Origin: Cytophagales bacterium WSM2-2
GTDB taxonomy: Bacteria > Bacteroidota > Bacteroidia > Cytophagales > Cyclobacteriaceae
Length of the DNA: 64,000 bases
Assembly (NCBI GenBank): GCA_015472025.1
Contig: BNHL01000001.1
Span: 2,205,501 to 2,269,500 of the forward strand
Direction: 5' to 3'
A model generated the notes under the pieces. It was not told where the DNA came from, did not search any database, and was given only the letters and a program-made list of their open reading frames with translations. A program made the translations under genes and the position numbers. This document shows, piece by piece, positions 46,422 through 55,545 of this stretch (position 1 is the stretch's first letter; each line of letters begins with the position of its first letter).

Positions 46422-47867
46422 ATGAAAAAGATAATTGTATCATTGATTCTTACTGCGACCTTAGTTACCTCTTGTGTCGATAATCTAAAGGATTATAATA
46501 TCGACCAGAAACGTGCGTCTTCAGTTCCCCCAGCTACGTTGTTTGCTAACGCTGTTAGGAACCTTATTGATGTTCTGAATACACCAAATGTCAACACCAA
46601 TAATTTTCGATTATATGTCCAGCAGTGGGCTACAGTAACCTATACATCTGAGCCCCGTTATGATTTGACCACCCGGACCATTCCTCAATCCTTCTGGCAA
46701 GCGATATATCGGGACGTGATAGCGGATTTAAAAGAAGCTAAGAAGGTCATCACAGCTGATGCTTTATTGGCACCAGGTATTAAGGCCAATCAACTTGCGC
46801 AAATTGAGGTAATGGAGTTGTATTCCTGGTCAGTATTGGTAAATACATTTGGCAATGTTCCTTATTCAAAGGCATTCGATCCAGCCAACACCCTTCCGGA
46901 TTATGATGATGCAGCTACCGTGTATTCAGATTTACTTGGTCGCTTGGATGCTGCGATAGCGGCCTTAAGCAGTATCAGTACGGGAATACCGGCTGCATCA
47001 GACTTGATTTACAGCGGGAATATCGATCGCTGGATTAAGTTCTCGAATTCATTGAAATTGAGATTAGCAATGATCCTTGCTGACAAGGATGCCATAAAGG
47101 CACAAACGCTAGTTCAGCAAGCAGTAACGGGAGGATTGTTGGCCAGCAATACTGACAATGCACGCCATCCATTTCTCGCAACCGCGCCAAATAACAATTT
47201 GGTTTCAAATAATCTGGTTGCGCCATTCACTACGCGGCAGGATTTTGTTGCTAGCAAGACGATTGTAGATAAAATGAATACGCTAAATGATCCAAGAAGA
47301 ATATATTATTTTAATGAGACAGCGCCAGGTGTTTTTGTAGGAGGAATTAATGGAGATCCTAATGACTTTGCTACTACTTCGCATATCAGTGACAAGATTA
47401 CCAATCCAAGTTTTGAGGCATTGTTCATGGATTATGCAGAAGTAGAATTCTTACTAGCGGAGGCGGCTGAGCGTGGCTTTATTCCAGGTGGCGCGGCTAC
47501 TGCCCGGACGCACTATAATACAGCTGTTACCGGATCTATTAGCTATTGGGGAGGAACGGCAGCAGCAGCAACTACTTATTTAGCACAAGCAGCAGTTTCA
47601 TATACTACAGCTTCAGGAACGTATAAGCAAAAAATTGGTGAGCAGAAGTTCTTAGCATTGAACAACCGTGGCTATGATGCGTGGATTGAGTGGAGACGCC
47701 TGGATTTTCCTGTGCTAACACCAGCTGCTGCAGGACTCAATATTCCAATACGCTTGATTTACCCGGTTAGCGAACAAACACAGAATGGTAGCTCATACGC
47801 TGAAGCTGTTTCGGCAATGGGTGGTAGTGATGTAACTACGGTAAAACTGTTCTGGGACATATTTTAA
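46422..47867 (+). CDS. SusD/RagB-family outer-membrane lipoprotein 3 (SusD-like_2 type)
   Basis: 481 residues. Lipobox LVTSC with acidic VD after it. Core motifs are AQIEVMELYSWSVLVNTFGN, SDLIYSGNIDRWIKFSNSLK and EVEFLLAEAAERG, with C-terminal YDAWIEWRRLDFPVLTP. These mark the SusD-like_2 subfamily. It starts 8 bp after receptor 3 and is tightly coupled to it. A 36-base perfect palindrome terminator follows. Confidence 0.93.
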   Translation: MKKIIVSLILTATLVTSCVDNLKDYNIDQKRASSVPPATLFANAVRNLIDVLNTPNVNTNNFRLYVQQWATVTYTSEPRYDLTTRTIPQSFWQAIYRDVIADLKEAKKVITADALLAPGIKANQLAQIEVMELYSWSVLVNTFGNVPYSKAFDPANTLPDYDDAATVYSDLLGRLDAAIAALSSISTGIPAASDLIYSGNIDRWIKFSNSLKLRLAMILADKDAIKAQTLVQQAVTGGLLASNTDNARHPFLATAPNNNLVSNNLVAPFTTRQDFVASKTIVDKMNTLNDPRRIYYFNETAPGVFVGGINGDPNDFATTSHISDKITNPSFEALFMDYAEVEFLLAEAAERGFIPGGAATARTHYNTAVTGSISYWGGTAAAATTYLAQAAVSYTTASGTYKQKIGEQKFLALNNRGYDAWIEWRRLDFPVLTPAAAGLNIPIRLIYPVSEQTQNGSSYAEAVSAMGGSDVTTVKLFWDIF

Positions 47868-47902
47868 AATCGAGAATGGGCTAAATAGAATGGTAGATTT
47901 CA

Positions 47903-47938
47903 TAAAAAAAGGGTTCTATATATAGAACCCTTTTTTTA
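47903..47938. terminator. Perfect-palindrome bidirectional terminator
   Basis: A-run, GGGTTCTATA (47911-47920), its complement TATAGAACCC (47921-47930), then a T-run. The 36 bases form one perfect palindrome that can serve both the SusD gene and the convergent CHAT gene (stop at 47971). Confidence 0.92.
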
Positions 47939-47970
47939 TGAAAATTACTTCGACAAAGTACTATACATAA

Positions 47971-50781
47971 TCACATCCCCACCATTACAAACGCTCCCCA
48001 ATAATAAGGCTCCTTGTACTTCAGCATCAACTGTTGCTGTGCAAGTTTGAATGCTTTCAATTTGCTGCCTCCTTTGGAAAGGTTAGTATAAAAATTCGTC
48101 ATTAAAGCCTGCGTTGCGGCATCATCCACTTTCCACAAACTCATCACAAGAGTTTTTGCTCCGGCCACAACGAAAGCACGTTGCAATCCATACACACCTT
48201 CACCTGCGCGCACATCACCCAAGCCCGTTTCACAAGCACTCATCACAATCAGACTTGTGCCATTGAGATTTAAGTTCATGGCTTCATAAGCGGTGAGTAC
48301 GCCATTATCATTGCTTTCGAGGTTGGGCAGAACTTCACCTGACATTGTTTTTGAAGCGCCTGTCAGCAACAGACCTGATCGAAGCAATGGATTGTTCTTT
48401 GCACTTTCAGCAGTTACACCCACGGCATCCCCTGCATCCTGTAAGAAGTATCCGTGAGTTGCAATGTGAACAATCGCAGGGCCGTTCATTGATTTTATTT
48501 TTGCTTCAGTAGCCTCAGCTTGCTGCGACAAAGACACCTGGTAACCGGCTGTTTTTAAAATCCTGGAAATAGTCTCCACTTCAACTTTTGTTCCTGGCAG
48601 TGCGGCCGGTGTTGCTCCGCCATAGTTGGGGAAGCCTAATAAAAACGCATCTTTCTTTACGGGTGCAGTTTTATCATTTTTCAACGAAATCAGGTCCTTG
48701 GAATTTCCGATGATGGCAACATCTAACTTGTTGATCACAAAATCACCCCCGGTTTTCTTCAGCGTATTTACATTGATCTGGTTGTAAACCCCGTCTGGAG
48801 AGAAGTAGATTGTTTTTTTGCCAGTCAATACAGGATCAATTCTACCCCAAAATTGATCGTAAGAATATTCGTCAGCGATATTTTGCTTAACGGAGTTTCG
48901 GTAATATTTAGCGTACCGAGTTTCCAATTGTGTGCCGTTGTCCAGGATAACTAATTTGGGCTGTGTAGAATTTTTTGTGAGCACCAGCGCTGCGTACTTG
49001 GAATCAGTTGTAAAATCTTTGTCGAAAGAATGGATGCGGATCATTTCCACGACAGCTTCTGCATCACTCAACAAAGCGGCACATTTATCAAATGTGATTT
49101 TTTCAGTGCCGTAACCCTGTGAGAAATCGCTGGACTTTTGAGAAAGAGCTCGCTCCATAGTATTCGCATCCTGCTCAAGTGCAGCCAAGTCGATTTTTTG
49201 TTCGTTTAATTCATCCTTTGAAAGTGAATAGTAGCGCGCAAGCGTCTCTTTCTTGTCCAGCCATGCTGTGTAGTTTTTGATTAGTTCCGCATCGCCACTT
49301 CCAAGAATGGCTTTCTTGATTTTATTAGTCGAATTCAGCAAGAGCGCCTTCGTGGCGATCTGATAATTGTACATGTCATTTACTATAGCAGGATTTGTAG
49401 CCTGCGCATCAAGACAGTAGTTATAGAATCGTTGGAAGCGTGGTTGAAGTATGTCCCAGTATTTTGTTTTCTCAGCCTCGCTCATTGGCGGGAAGAAACG
49501 ATCAATGAAGTCCAGTGACTTATTCATCGCGGATTGAAGATTTATATAGGCTTTGGTCAAATCACCTTTTTTCCAATAAAGAATACCCAGGTCTTCTTCT
49601 GATTTTACGTAGTCAGGGTGATTGACATCAAGTGCCGAGGCTCGCAAGGTGAGTGACTCGTTAAGCTTTATTTCCGCATCGGCATACTTTCCCTGTATTC
49701 GATAAAAATTACCAAGGTCGTTGAGTACTTTGGCATAACTTGGCATTTGCTTGCGTGACTTATAGACATCAGCCGATTTTTGAAAATAGCCTTCTACTTT
49801 ATCGAGCTTGTTCATTTGAATATATAACAATGCGAGATTGTCAAGTACACCAGCATAGTATGGATTGTCACTAAATGTCTTTAATGTGCTCTCGAGTTTT
49901 AAGTAGATCGCTTCTGCTTCTGCCAGTTTTCCATTTTGCTGATACAATAGCGCGAGATTAGATTGAAACCCGACAGCATCTCGTGAATCTTTCTTGTTCA
50001 GTTTTTCAAGGATCGCAATTGCGGCATTTAGTTTCTCAATACCCTGATCGTAACGGCCGATTTTTGAAAAGAAGATCGCCTGGTTGTTAAGTACTGTGGC
50101 GTACTCCTGACTTTGGTCGCCAACCTGCTCCTTTACGACTTGTATTGCGTCCTGAAAGAATTTCTCAGCTTCGTTGTAATGACCTGTCTCCTGGTAGAGA
50201 ACGGCATTGTTGTTCAACGAAGAAGCATATGCCTTACTTTTTTCCCCAAGCGATTTCTCACGCAGCTCAAGGGCTTTTGAGGTGTACTCGCCAGCCTGGT
50301 TGAAGCGCCCCATTGAAGCGTAAAGCAGGCCCATGTCCGCAAGTACCTTACTGTAGTTGATATTGTCAGTGATATTATTGGTTTCGTAGGAGAGTTTGGC
50401 GTCAAGGAAATAGGATTCGGCCATCTTATATCTTTTCCGATCGTACAATTCTTCGGCCACATCCAATGTATTCCGGCTCTTCTGTGCTGGCGTTACTTTC
50501 GATTGGTCTTTGACCTGTGTATTCATGAGAAAGTCCATTTTTTTAGTGAGACCTTCGCTTGCATCGCGGATACTCATCATCCCAGAATTGTCAATTACTG
50601 AAATGGCATAATTGAAGTCAGTTGAATCTAGTTTATCACGAGCTGCATCGGAATTTTTGGCTGCTTGCTCTTTTCCTTTCTCAAGCGCTTTACTGGCTCC
50701 TTTTTTTAGGAGGTCGCCAAACTGCGCATTTGCGAATAGAGGGAATAAGAAGACAGTGATGAGAAAAATTCGATTTTTCAT
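47971..50781 (-). CDS. Exported TPR-CHAT protein (caspase-like protease domain)
   Basis: 936 residues. A signal peptide (MKNRIFLITVFLFPLFANA) is followed by a helical Lys-rich segment and about eight TPR units (about 105-430, for example ADMGLLYASMGRFNQAGEYT and LNNQAIFFSKIGRYDQGIEK). A helical linker (about 430-590) leads into a C-terminal CHAT domain (about 590-936). The caspase-type dyad is present: H776 in HIATHGYF and C850 in MSACETGLGD, so the peptidase may be active. The signal sequence predicts periplasmic or outer-membrane location, with no T9SS tail. Divergent from the RsmB-type gene by 60 bp. The proteolytic target is unknown. Confidence 0.88.
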   Translation of the reverse strand: MKNRIFLITVFLFPLFANAQFGDLLKKGASKALEKGKEQAAKNSDAARDKLDSTDFNYAISVIDNSGMMSIRDASEGLTKKMDFLMNTQVKDQSKVTPAQKSRNTLDVAEELYDRKRYKMAESYFLDAKLSYETNNITDNINYSKVLADMGLLYASMGRFNQAGEYTSKALELREKSLGEKSKAYASSLNNNAVLYQETGHYNEAEKFFQDAIQVVKEQVGDQSQEYATVLNNQAIFFSKIGRYDQGIEKLNAAIAILEKLNKKDSRDAVGFQSNLALLYQQNGKLAEAEAIYLKLESTLKTFSDNPYYAGVLDNLALLYIQMNKLDKVEGYFQKSADVYKSRKQMPSYAKVLNDLGNFYRIQGKYADAEIKLNESLTLRASALDVNHPDYVKSEEDLGILYWKKGDLTKAYINLQSAMNKSLDFIDRFFPPMSEAEKTKYWDILQPRFQRFYNYCLDAQATNPAIVNDMYNYQIATKALLLNSTNKIKKAILGSGDAELIKNYTAWLDKKETLARYYSLSKDELNEQKIDLAALEQDANTMERALSQKSSDFSQGYGTEKITFDKCAALLSDAEAVVEMIRIHSFDKDFTTDSKYAALVLTKNSTQPKLVILDNGTQLETRYAKYYRNSVKQNIADEYSYDQFWGRIDPVLTGKKTIYFSPDGVYNQINVNTLKKTGGDFVINKLDVAIIGNSKDLISLKNDKTAPVKKDAFLLGFPNYGGATPAALPGTKVEVETISRILKTAGYQVSLSQQAEATEAKIKSMNGPAIVHIATHGYFLQDAGDAVGVTAESAKNNPLLRSGLLLTGASKTMSGEVLPNLESNDNGVLTAYEAMNLNLNGTSLIVMSACETGLGDVRAGEGVYGLQRAFVVAGAKTLVMSLWKVDDAATQALMTNFYTNLSKGGSKLKAFKLAQQQLMLKYKEPYYWGAFVMVGM

Positions 50782-50841
50782 TGGTTTAGATTTGCGTTAG
50801 GTTCTCGTTAATTCAGTTTAAATTTCCGTCAAAAAATTGTA

Positions 50842-52038
50842 ATGATAAAGCTCTATCGCAATTTATGCGAAGCAGTTGTTCAGGCACTTGGGTCAATTTT
50901 TCAGGAAAACCGCTATGCCGATAAGGTCATTGAGAAATTATTGAAGCAAAACCCACGTTGGGGTTCACGAGACCGGAGGTTTATTGCTGAAATGACCTAC
51001 GATATCGTTCGTTGGTATCGTTTACTCGGATATTTATCTGATGCGGAACAATACGACTATTGGAAACGGATGGGGGCATGGTTACTACTGAATGGCCAGC
51101 CGGACTTACCACCCTGGGATGAATTCCGCGGATTGAACAGTAACAATGTTTCATTGAAGTACGACCAGGTGAAAACGGTCAGAAAAATTCACGAGTCTAT
51201 TCCTGATTGGCTCGATGAAATTGGTGAAAAAGAATTGGGTAGCCGCTGGGATAAAGAGATCGCTGCACTCAATGAAGAAGCAAAAGTTGTGCTTCGGGCT
51301 AATGCCCTGAAAATTTCAAGAGACGAATTGCGAGAGCAGCTGGAAGAAGAAAATATTCTGACAGAAGCAATTCGTGAATACCCGGATGCACTCATCCTCA
51401 TGGAGCGACAAAATATTTTTAACCTGCCTTCTTTCAAGGAAGGTCTCTTTGAAGTTCAAGATGCGGGATCACAGGCCATCGCTTCATTTTTGAATGTGGA
51501 GCCAGGCCATCGCGTGGTTGATGCGTGTGCCGGGGGTGGTGGGAAGACGCTTCACCTGGCTGCCCTCATGCAAAACAAAGGGCGCATCATTGCATTGGAC
51601 ACGGAAGAATGGAAATTGGAAGAACTTAAAAAAAGAGCGAAGAGAGCCGGGGCCTCCAACATGATTGAAACGCGAGTGATCGAATCTTCAAAAATAATCA
51701 AGCGCCTTGAAAGCTCAGCCGACCGCCTGTTGCTAGATGTACCGTGCTCTGGGTTGGGAGTACTGAAAAGAAACCCTGATGCAAAATGGAAACTAACATC
51801 TGAGTTTATAGAAAACATCAGAAAAACTCAACAATCAATTTTGAATGATTACAGTAGCATGTTAAAACCAGGCGGACTCATGGTGTATTCTACATGCAGC
51901 ATTCTTCCTTCTGAGAATGAAATACAAGTAGAAAGATTTTTGTCTGAGAAAAAAGAATTTCAAATGGTCAGACAAAAAATGATTTTCCCTTCTCAGGGAT
52001 TTGACGGGTTTTATATGGCACTATTAAAGCGGGTGTAG
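50842..52038 (+). CDS. RsmB/NOP-family rRNA (cytosine-5-)-methyltransferase
   Basis: 398 residues. An N-terminal NusB-like helical part (about 1-130) is followed by a SAM-binding Rossmann domain with VVDACAGGGGKTLHLAALM and IIALDTEEWKLEELKKRA. Two cysteines of the m5C family are present: C302 in LLLDVPCSGLG (PC motif) and catalytic C352 in YSTCSILPSENE. It methylates cytosine C5 in rRNA (or another RNA) using SAM. It is a monocistronic gene divergent from the CHAT gene. Confidence 0.92.
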   Translation: MIKLYRNLCEAVVQALGSIFQENRYADKVIEKLLKQNPRWGSRDRRFIAEMTYDIVRWYRLLGYLSDAEQYDYWKRMGAWLLLNGQPDLPPWDEFRGLNSNNVSLKYDQVKTVRKIHESIPDWLDEIGEKELGSRWDKEIAALNEEAKVVLRANALKISRDELREQLEEENILTEAIREYPDALILMERQNIFNLPSFKEGLFEVQDAGSQAIASFLNVEPGHRVVDACAGGGGKTLHLAALMQNKGRIIALDTEEWKLEELKKRAKRAGASNMIETRVIESSKIIKRLESSADRLLLDVPCSGLGVLKRNPDAKWKLTSEFIENIRKTQQSILNDYSSMLKPGGLMVYSTCSILPSENEIQVERFLSEKKEFQMVRQKMIFPSQGFDGFYMALLKRV

Positions 52039-52198
52039 CCCATCACCCGTACCATTCACTGGTAATTTTGCACCGAAGAATGGTATCAGGAATACATTCT
52101 GCCCCTATTTCGCGTGGGGCAAGTATTTTTTTCATTTTTTGACGTTATGATTTCCATAATCCAGGTATTGGACGGAAATCATAAAAGAGTATAGAAGA

Positions 52199-53551
52199 AT
52201 GAAAAAGAAAATCTTCTTAAAAATAACGGCTGTGGTGGTTCTGTTTGCCAGTTGTGGCGAGGAAACTGTTGAGATTAAAAAAGACCCGTGTAGCAATATA
52301 GAACCCGATGTTAATTTCAGTCTTATTCAAAATACAGTTGAAATTCTCGCAGCTGACACGATGTACGGTAGGTGGATAAAACAGAATGGGATTACAAAAA
52401 CACAAAATTATCTCGCATCAAAACTTAATGAGTTGAACCTCCAACCTTTGAACGGCAGCTTCCTGTCTCCTTTCGAATTGCTTAAGTCAGTTCCAACAAA
52501 CATCACTGTTAACTTGAATGGCCACCAGGTGACGAAGGACAGGATTGCTCTGAATCCACTCGCGAAATCTGGAGCATTTACAAGTTCACAACTTTATCAA
52601 ATCAAATCCATCGATCCGCAAAGATCTTTTCATGAGCAGTATCAGCAGTTACTTGAAAATTTGTGGAACAACGTAGTGCGTGATAAAAATATCCTGGTTC
52701 TTGTGCCAGAAGTTCATGCAGGTGAATTCAAATTGTTAAGGACATACTTGGAGGACAAATCTATTTTCAAAGATGTGTCGTATCGGGCAGGTGAGTGGGA
52801 TACGTTCTATGGAGGCGATAATATTCTATTTGTTCTTAGCAATGAAACACAAGTGCAGACTTTTGATGCGTCTTATAATATCGATGAGTTTACACTAAAT
52901 AATGTAGCTGGGATTTTGCCCGGAAAAAGTAAGCCTGATGAAATTGTAATTTTCTCTGCTCACTTCGATCATTTGGGAATAGTGTCGCCCGTTGGTAAGG
53001 ATTCGATTGCCAATGGTGCCAACGATAATGCCAGTGGTGTTGCGGGAGTTTTAGCTTTAGCGGACTACTATGCAAAGGCTAGGGAAAATGAGAGAACGAT
53101 CTGGTTTGTTCTTTTCGATGCAGAAGAATCCGGTTTGATTGGATCTAAGGATTTTGTGTCAAAATGCCAGGGATCAAATATTAAGTACGTTATTAATATG
53201 GATATGATTGGTAATACGATGACAGAATCTCAGGGAGCGGCATACTTAACCGGCTTCGTCAAATCTACGATGGGCTCAGAAATGCAAATGAACATTGACT
53301 GTCCGGAACTAAATATATTGTCAGATGCCGATTTTGGAACTGGTAACTCACTCTATTCCAGATCGGATAACTATTCATTTGACTTGGCAGGAATAAAAGC
53401 CCATACCGTCACAACTTTTAATAACAGAAACTACGCTTACTATCACAACCCTGACGATGAAGTTGATAAAATTGATTTTGATGCCATTGCCAAGGTCGTC
53501 AAATCTGTCATACTTGGGAGTAAGACGTTTGTCAATGGACAAGCGCATTGA
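52199..53551 (+). CDS. M28-family zinc metallopeptidase, lipoprotein
   Basis: 450 residues. Lipoprotein signal with lipobox FASC followed by GEE, an acidic surface-export-like stretch. The peptidase domain (about 230-445) shows all the zinc ligands: FSAHFDHLG (His), NDNASGVAGV (bridging Asp), FDAEESGLIGS (catalytic Glu pair), NMDMIGN (Asp) and YYHNPDDEVDKI (His). Such enzymes are aminopeptidases that trim peptides at the surface or in the periplasm. The N-terminal ~200 residues resemble the insert/PA region of larger M28 enzymes. Monocistronic; next gene is a T9SS cargo. Confidence 0.9.
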   Translation: MKKKIFLKITAVVVLFASCGEETVEIKKDPCSNIEPDVNFSLIQNTVEILAADTMYGRWIKQNGITKTQNYLASKLNELNLQPLNGSFLSPFELLKSVPTNITVNLNGHQVTKDRIALNPLAKSGAFTSSQLYQIKSIDPQRSFHEQYQQLLENLWNNVVRDKNILVLVPEVHAGEFKLLRTYLEDKSIFKDVSYRAGEWDTFYGGDNILFVLSNETQVQTFDASYNIDEFTLNNVAGILPGKSKPDEIVIFSAHFDHLGIVSPVGKDSIANGANDNASGVAGVLALADYYAKARENERTIWFVLFDAEESGLIGSKDFVSKCQGSNIKYVINMDMIGNTMTESQGAAYLTGFVKSTMGSEMQMNIDCPELNILSDADFGTGNSLYSRSDNYSFDLAGIKAHTVTTFNNRNYAYYHNPDDEVDKIDFDAIAKVVKSVILGSKTFVNGQAH

Positions 53552-53681
53552 TCGCACCAGAGACAATTCTCCCCAAGAATGATACGAGAGTGTCATTTTA
53601 AGATCACGTCAACTAGGTTATTTGCCTATTCCATCTTTACCATCATTTCGCGTGTCTAATCACTGGTCTAAATAACGCCCC

Positions 53682-55502
53682 ATGTATAAAATGACTCAAA
53701 TAAGTAGCTGTGGTTTGTTAGTCTTCTTGTTTTTGAACTTCAGCTTTAGCAATGCGCAAGAGTGGAGCAGTTATAACCCTGACAATTCACCTGTGAAAAA
53801 CATCAGTGCCGTTAAGGATATCGCTGTCGATCCCATCACGCAAGATGTGTGGCTGGCCGCTGATCAAACTGTTTACGTGAAAAAGAATGACGGCACATGG
53901 ATGACATTTGAGATTGGAACAGCTCCCGGACTGACCCTTACAGCCGTCTCGTGTGTTTCGGCTCATAATGGAATTGCCTGGGTCGGGCAATATGTAACGA
54001 ATGCTTTAACAGACAAACTCTGTTACTACGATGGTACATGGCACACGGTGATTTTGCCTGTTTCGTATTACTTCATCGCGGATATTGAGATCAGCGAAGA
54101 ATATGTTTGGGTAGCTACCTCATCTGGCCTGTTTCAGTATAATGGGAGTGCCTGGAAGAAACTTGACTATCAGGAAAAAATAAAGGCCCCCACTGCAATT
54201 TCTTGGAATAAGCCAACGCGAAAACTTTGGGTGTCGAATAATTGTGTCGGGACAGGAAATGCTTTCCGTTATGATGTCGATGCAGATACATGGAAGGAAT
54301 TTGCCCTTCCTCAAAATTGTGTCCATGCCATCCAGGTACTACCCGATGGTAATGCGTATGCTGGGTCTTGTAACGCCAGTAGTGTTTCAGCCATTATAAA
54401 TGACCAGCCTTCTTCGCAGTTTCAAACAGCATGCTTTGCTGTGGATGGTATGTCACTCGATCCATTGAATGCCAGGCAGGTTTGGGCAGGTACCGAATAC
54501 AATTATGGACAAGCAGTTCCCTTTGGTTTGCTACTTTATGATGGAAATTCGATTGTAAAATCATTCAATTTCAGAAATTCAGCAATGAAAGGTGGCTCGA
54601 TCGAATCAATAGCAGTGCAAAAGATAAATGAAACCACTGCAACTGTTTGGCTAAAGACATTTCAGTCGTTCGATACAAATTATCCAACAGGATCTTTTCT
54701 CGAAACATATACGTATCATATTTCTGCAAGCCCGTTAAATTCATTTCAGTTTACGAATCCGCAGATTATAGCAACCATCAATGGAAGTGAAGTGAAGGGA
54801 TGGGCGCCATTGAATACGGATCTGTCTTCACTAAAAGCTGTCTTCACAGTCCCCGATGCTGCAGTCGTTAAGGTTGGTGATGTGGTGCAAGTGAGCGGAG
54901 TGACATCAAATGATTTTAGAACTCCGGTTATTTACACGGTTATGAATTCTGCAGGCATAGCTACCAATTTTACTGTGAATATTTCCATTGCATCAAATTC
55001 AATTTTGTCGTTCCGGTTTCGCGAACCTGGGGTGGACGCCAGTATCCAAGGCAATGAAATTACAGCAGCGCTACCGTCAACGGTAGACAGGTCTCAACTT
55101 GTTACTGATTTTACTTTTTCTCCCGGTGCGGTTGTCAAAGTGAATGGAATAACACAACAAAGTGGAGTATCTGCCAATGATTTCAGAACTCCTGTCGTTT
55201 ATTCCGTATCAAGCGCCTTGGGAGAGATAAAAAATTACAACGCCATTGTGTCGGTTGTTACGGAAGTAGACGATAAGGAAAGACATGAACTGCACATTTT
55301 CCCTAACCCGGCAAAAGATCATTTTTCTGTCAAAGTAAACTCTAGCATGCAGCTCTTGTTGTTTTCAGTGCTGGGTGAAGAGCTTGACTCACGTACTGCC
55401 GAAGCGGGCCAGGAAGTTTTTTTCGAAGCACCGAAGACTGCAAACGGAATAGTTATTCTAAAAGCAGGTGATCGTTATTATAAAGTGCTTTTAATTCGTT
55501 AG
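53682..55502 (+). CDS. T9SS cargo: beta-propeller-like protein with DUF5018-like repeats
   Basis: 606 residues. The start is ATG 53682, with an alternative ATG three codons in. Signal peptide ends in SNAQ. The N-terminal ~330 residues show propeller-type repeats with W-x-A motifs (DVWLAADQTVYV, YVWVATSSGLFQYNG, QVWAGTEYNYG). Two tandem domains follow (about 350-430 and 440-525), each ending in ...SNDFRTPV-Y-V, as in DUF5018-type Ig-like modules. The C-terminal ~70 residues are a T9SS type A sorting domain (HELHIFPNPAKDHFSVKVN to YYKVLLIR). Expected at the cell surface; function unknown, binding role likely. Confidence 0.8.
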   Translation: MYKMTQISSCGLLVFLFLNFSFSNAQEWSSYNPDNSPVKNISAVKDIAVDPITQDVWLAADQTVYVKKNDGTWMTFEIGTAPGLTLTAVSCVSAHNGIAWVGQYVTNALTDKLCYYDGTWHTVILPVSYYFIADIEISEEYVWVATSSGLFQYNGSAWKKLDYQEKIKAPTAISWNKPTRKLWVSNNCVGTGNAFRYDVDADTWKEFALPQNCVHAIQVLPDGNAYAGSCNASSVSAIINDQPSSQFQTACFAVDGMSLDPLNARQVWAGTEYNYGQAVPFGLLLYDGNSIVKSFNFRNSAMKGGSIESIAVQKINETTATVWLKTFQSFDTNYPTGSFLETYTYHISASPLNSFQFTNPQIIATINGSEVKGWAPLNTDLSSLKAVFTVPDAAVVKVGDVVQVSGVTSNDFRTPVIYTVMNSAGIATNFTVNISIASNSILSFRFREPGVDASIQGNEITAALPSTVDRSQLVTDFTFSPGAVVKVNGITQQSGVSANDFRTPVVYSVSSALGEIKNYNAIVSVVTEVDDKERHELHIFPNPAKDHFSVKVNSSMQLLLFSVLGEELDSRTAEAGQEVFFEAPKTANGIVILKAGDRYYKVLLIR

Positions 55503-55545
55503 TCAATTAGTCCTCCTGGCGTTCAAATGTATGTAGTTGCCCTGG

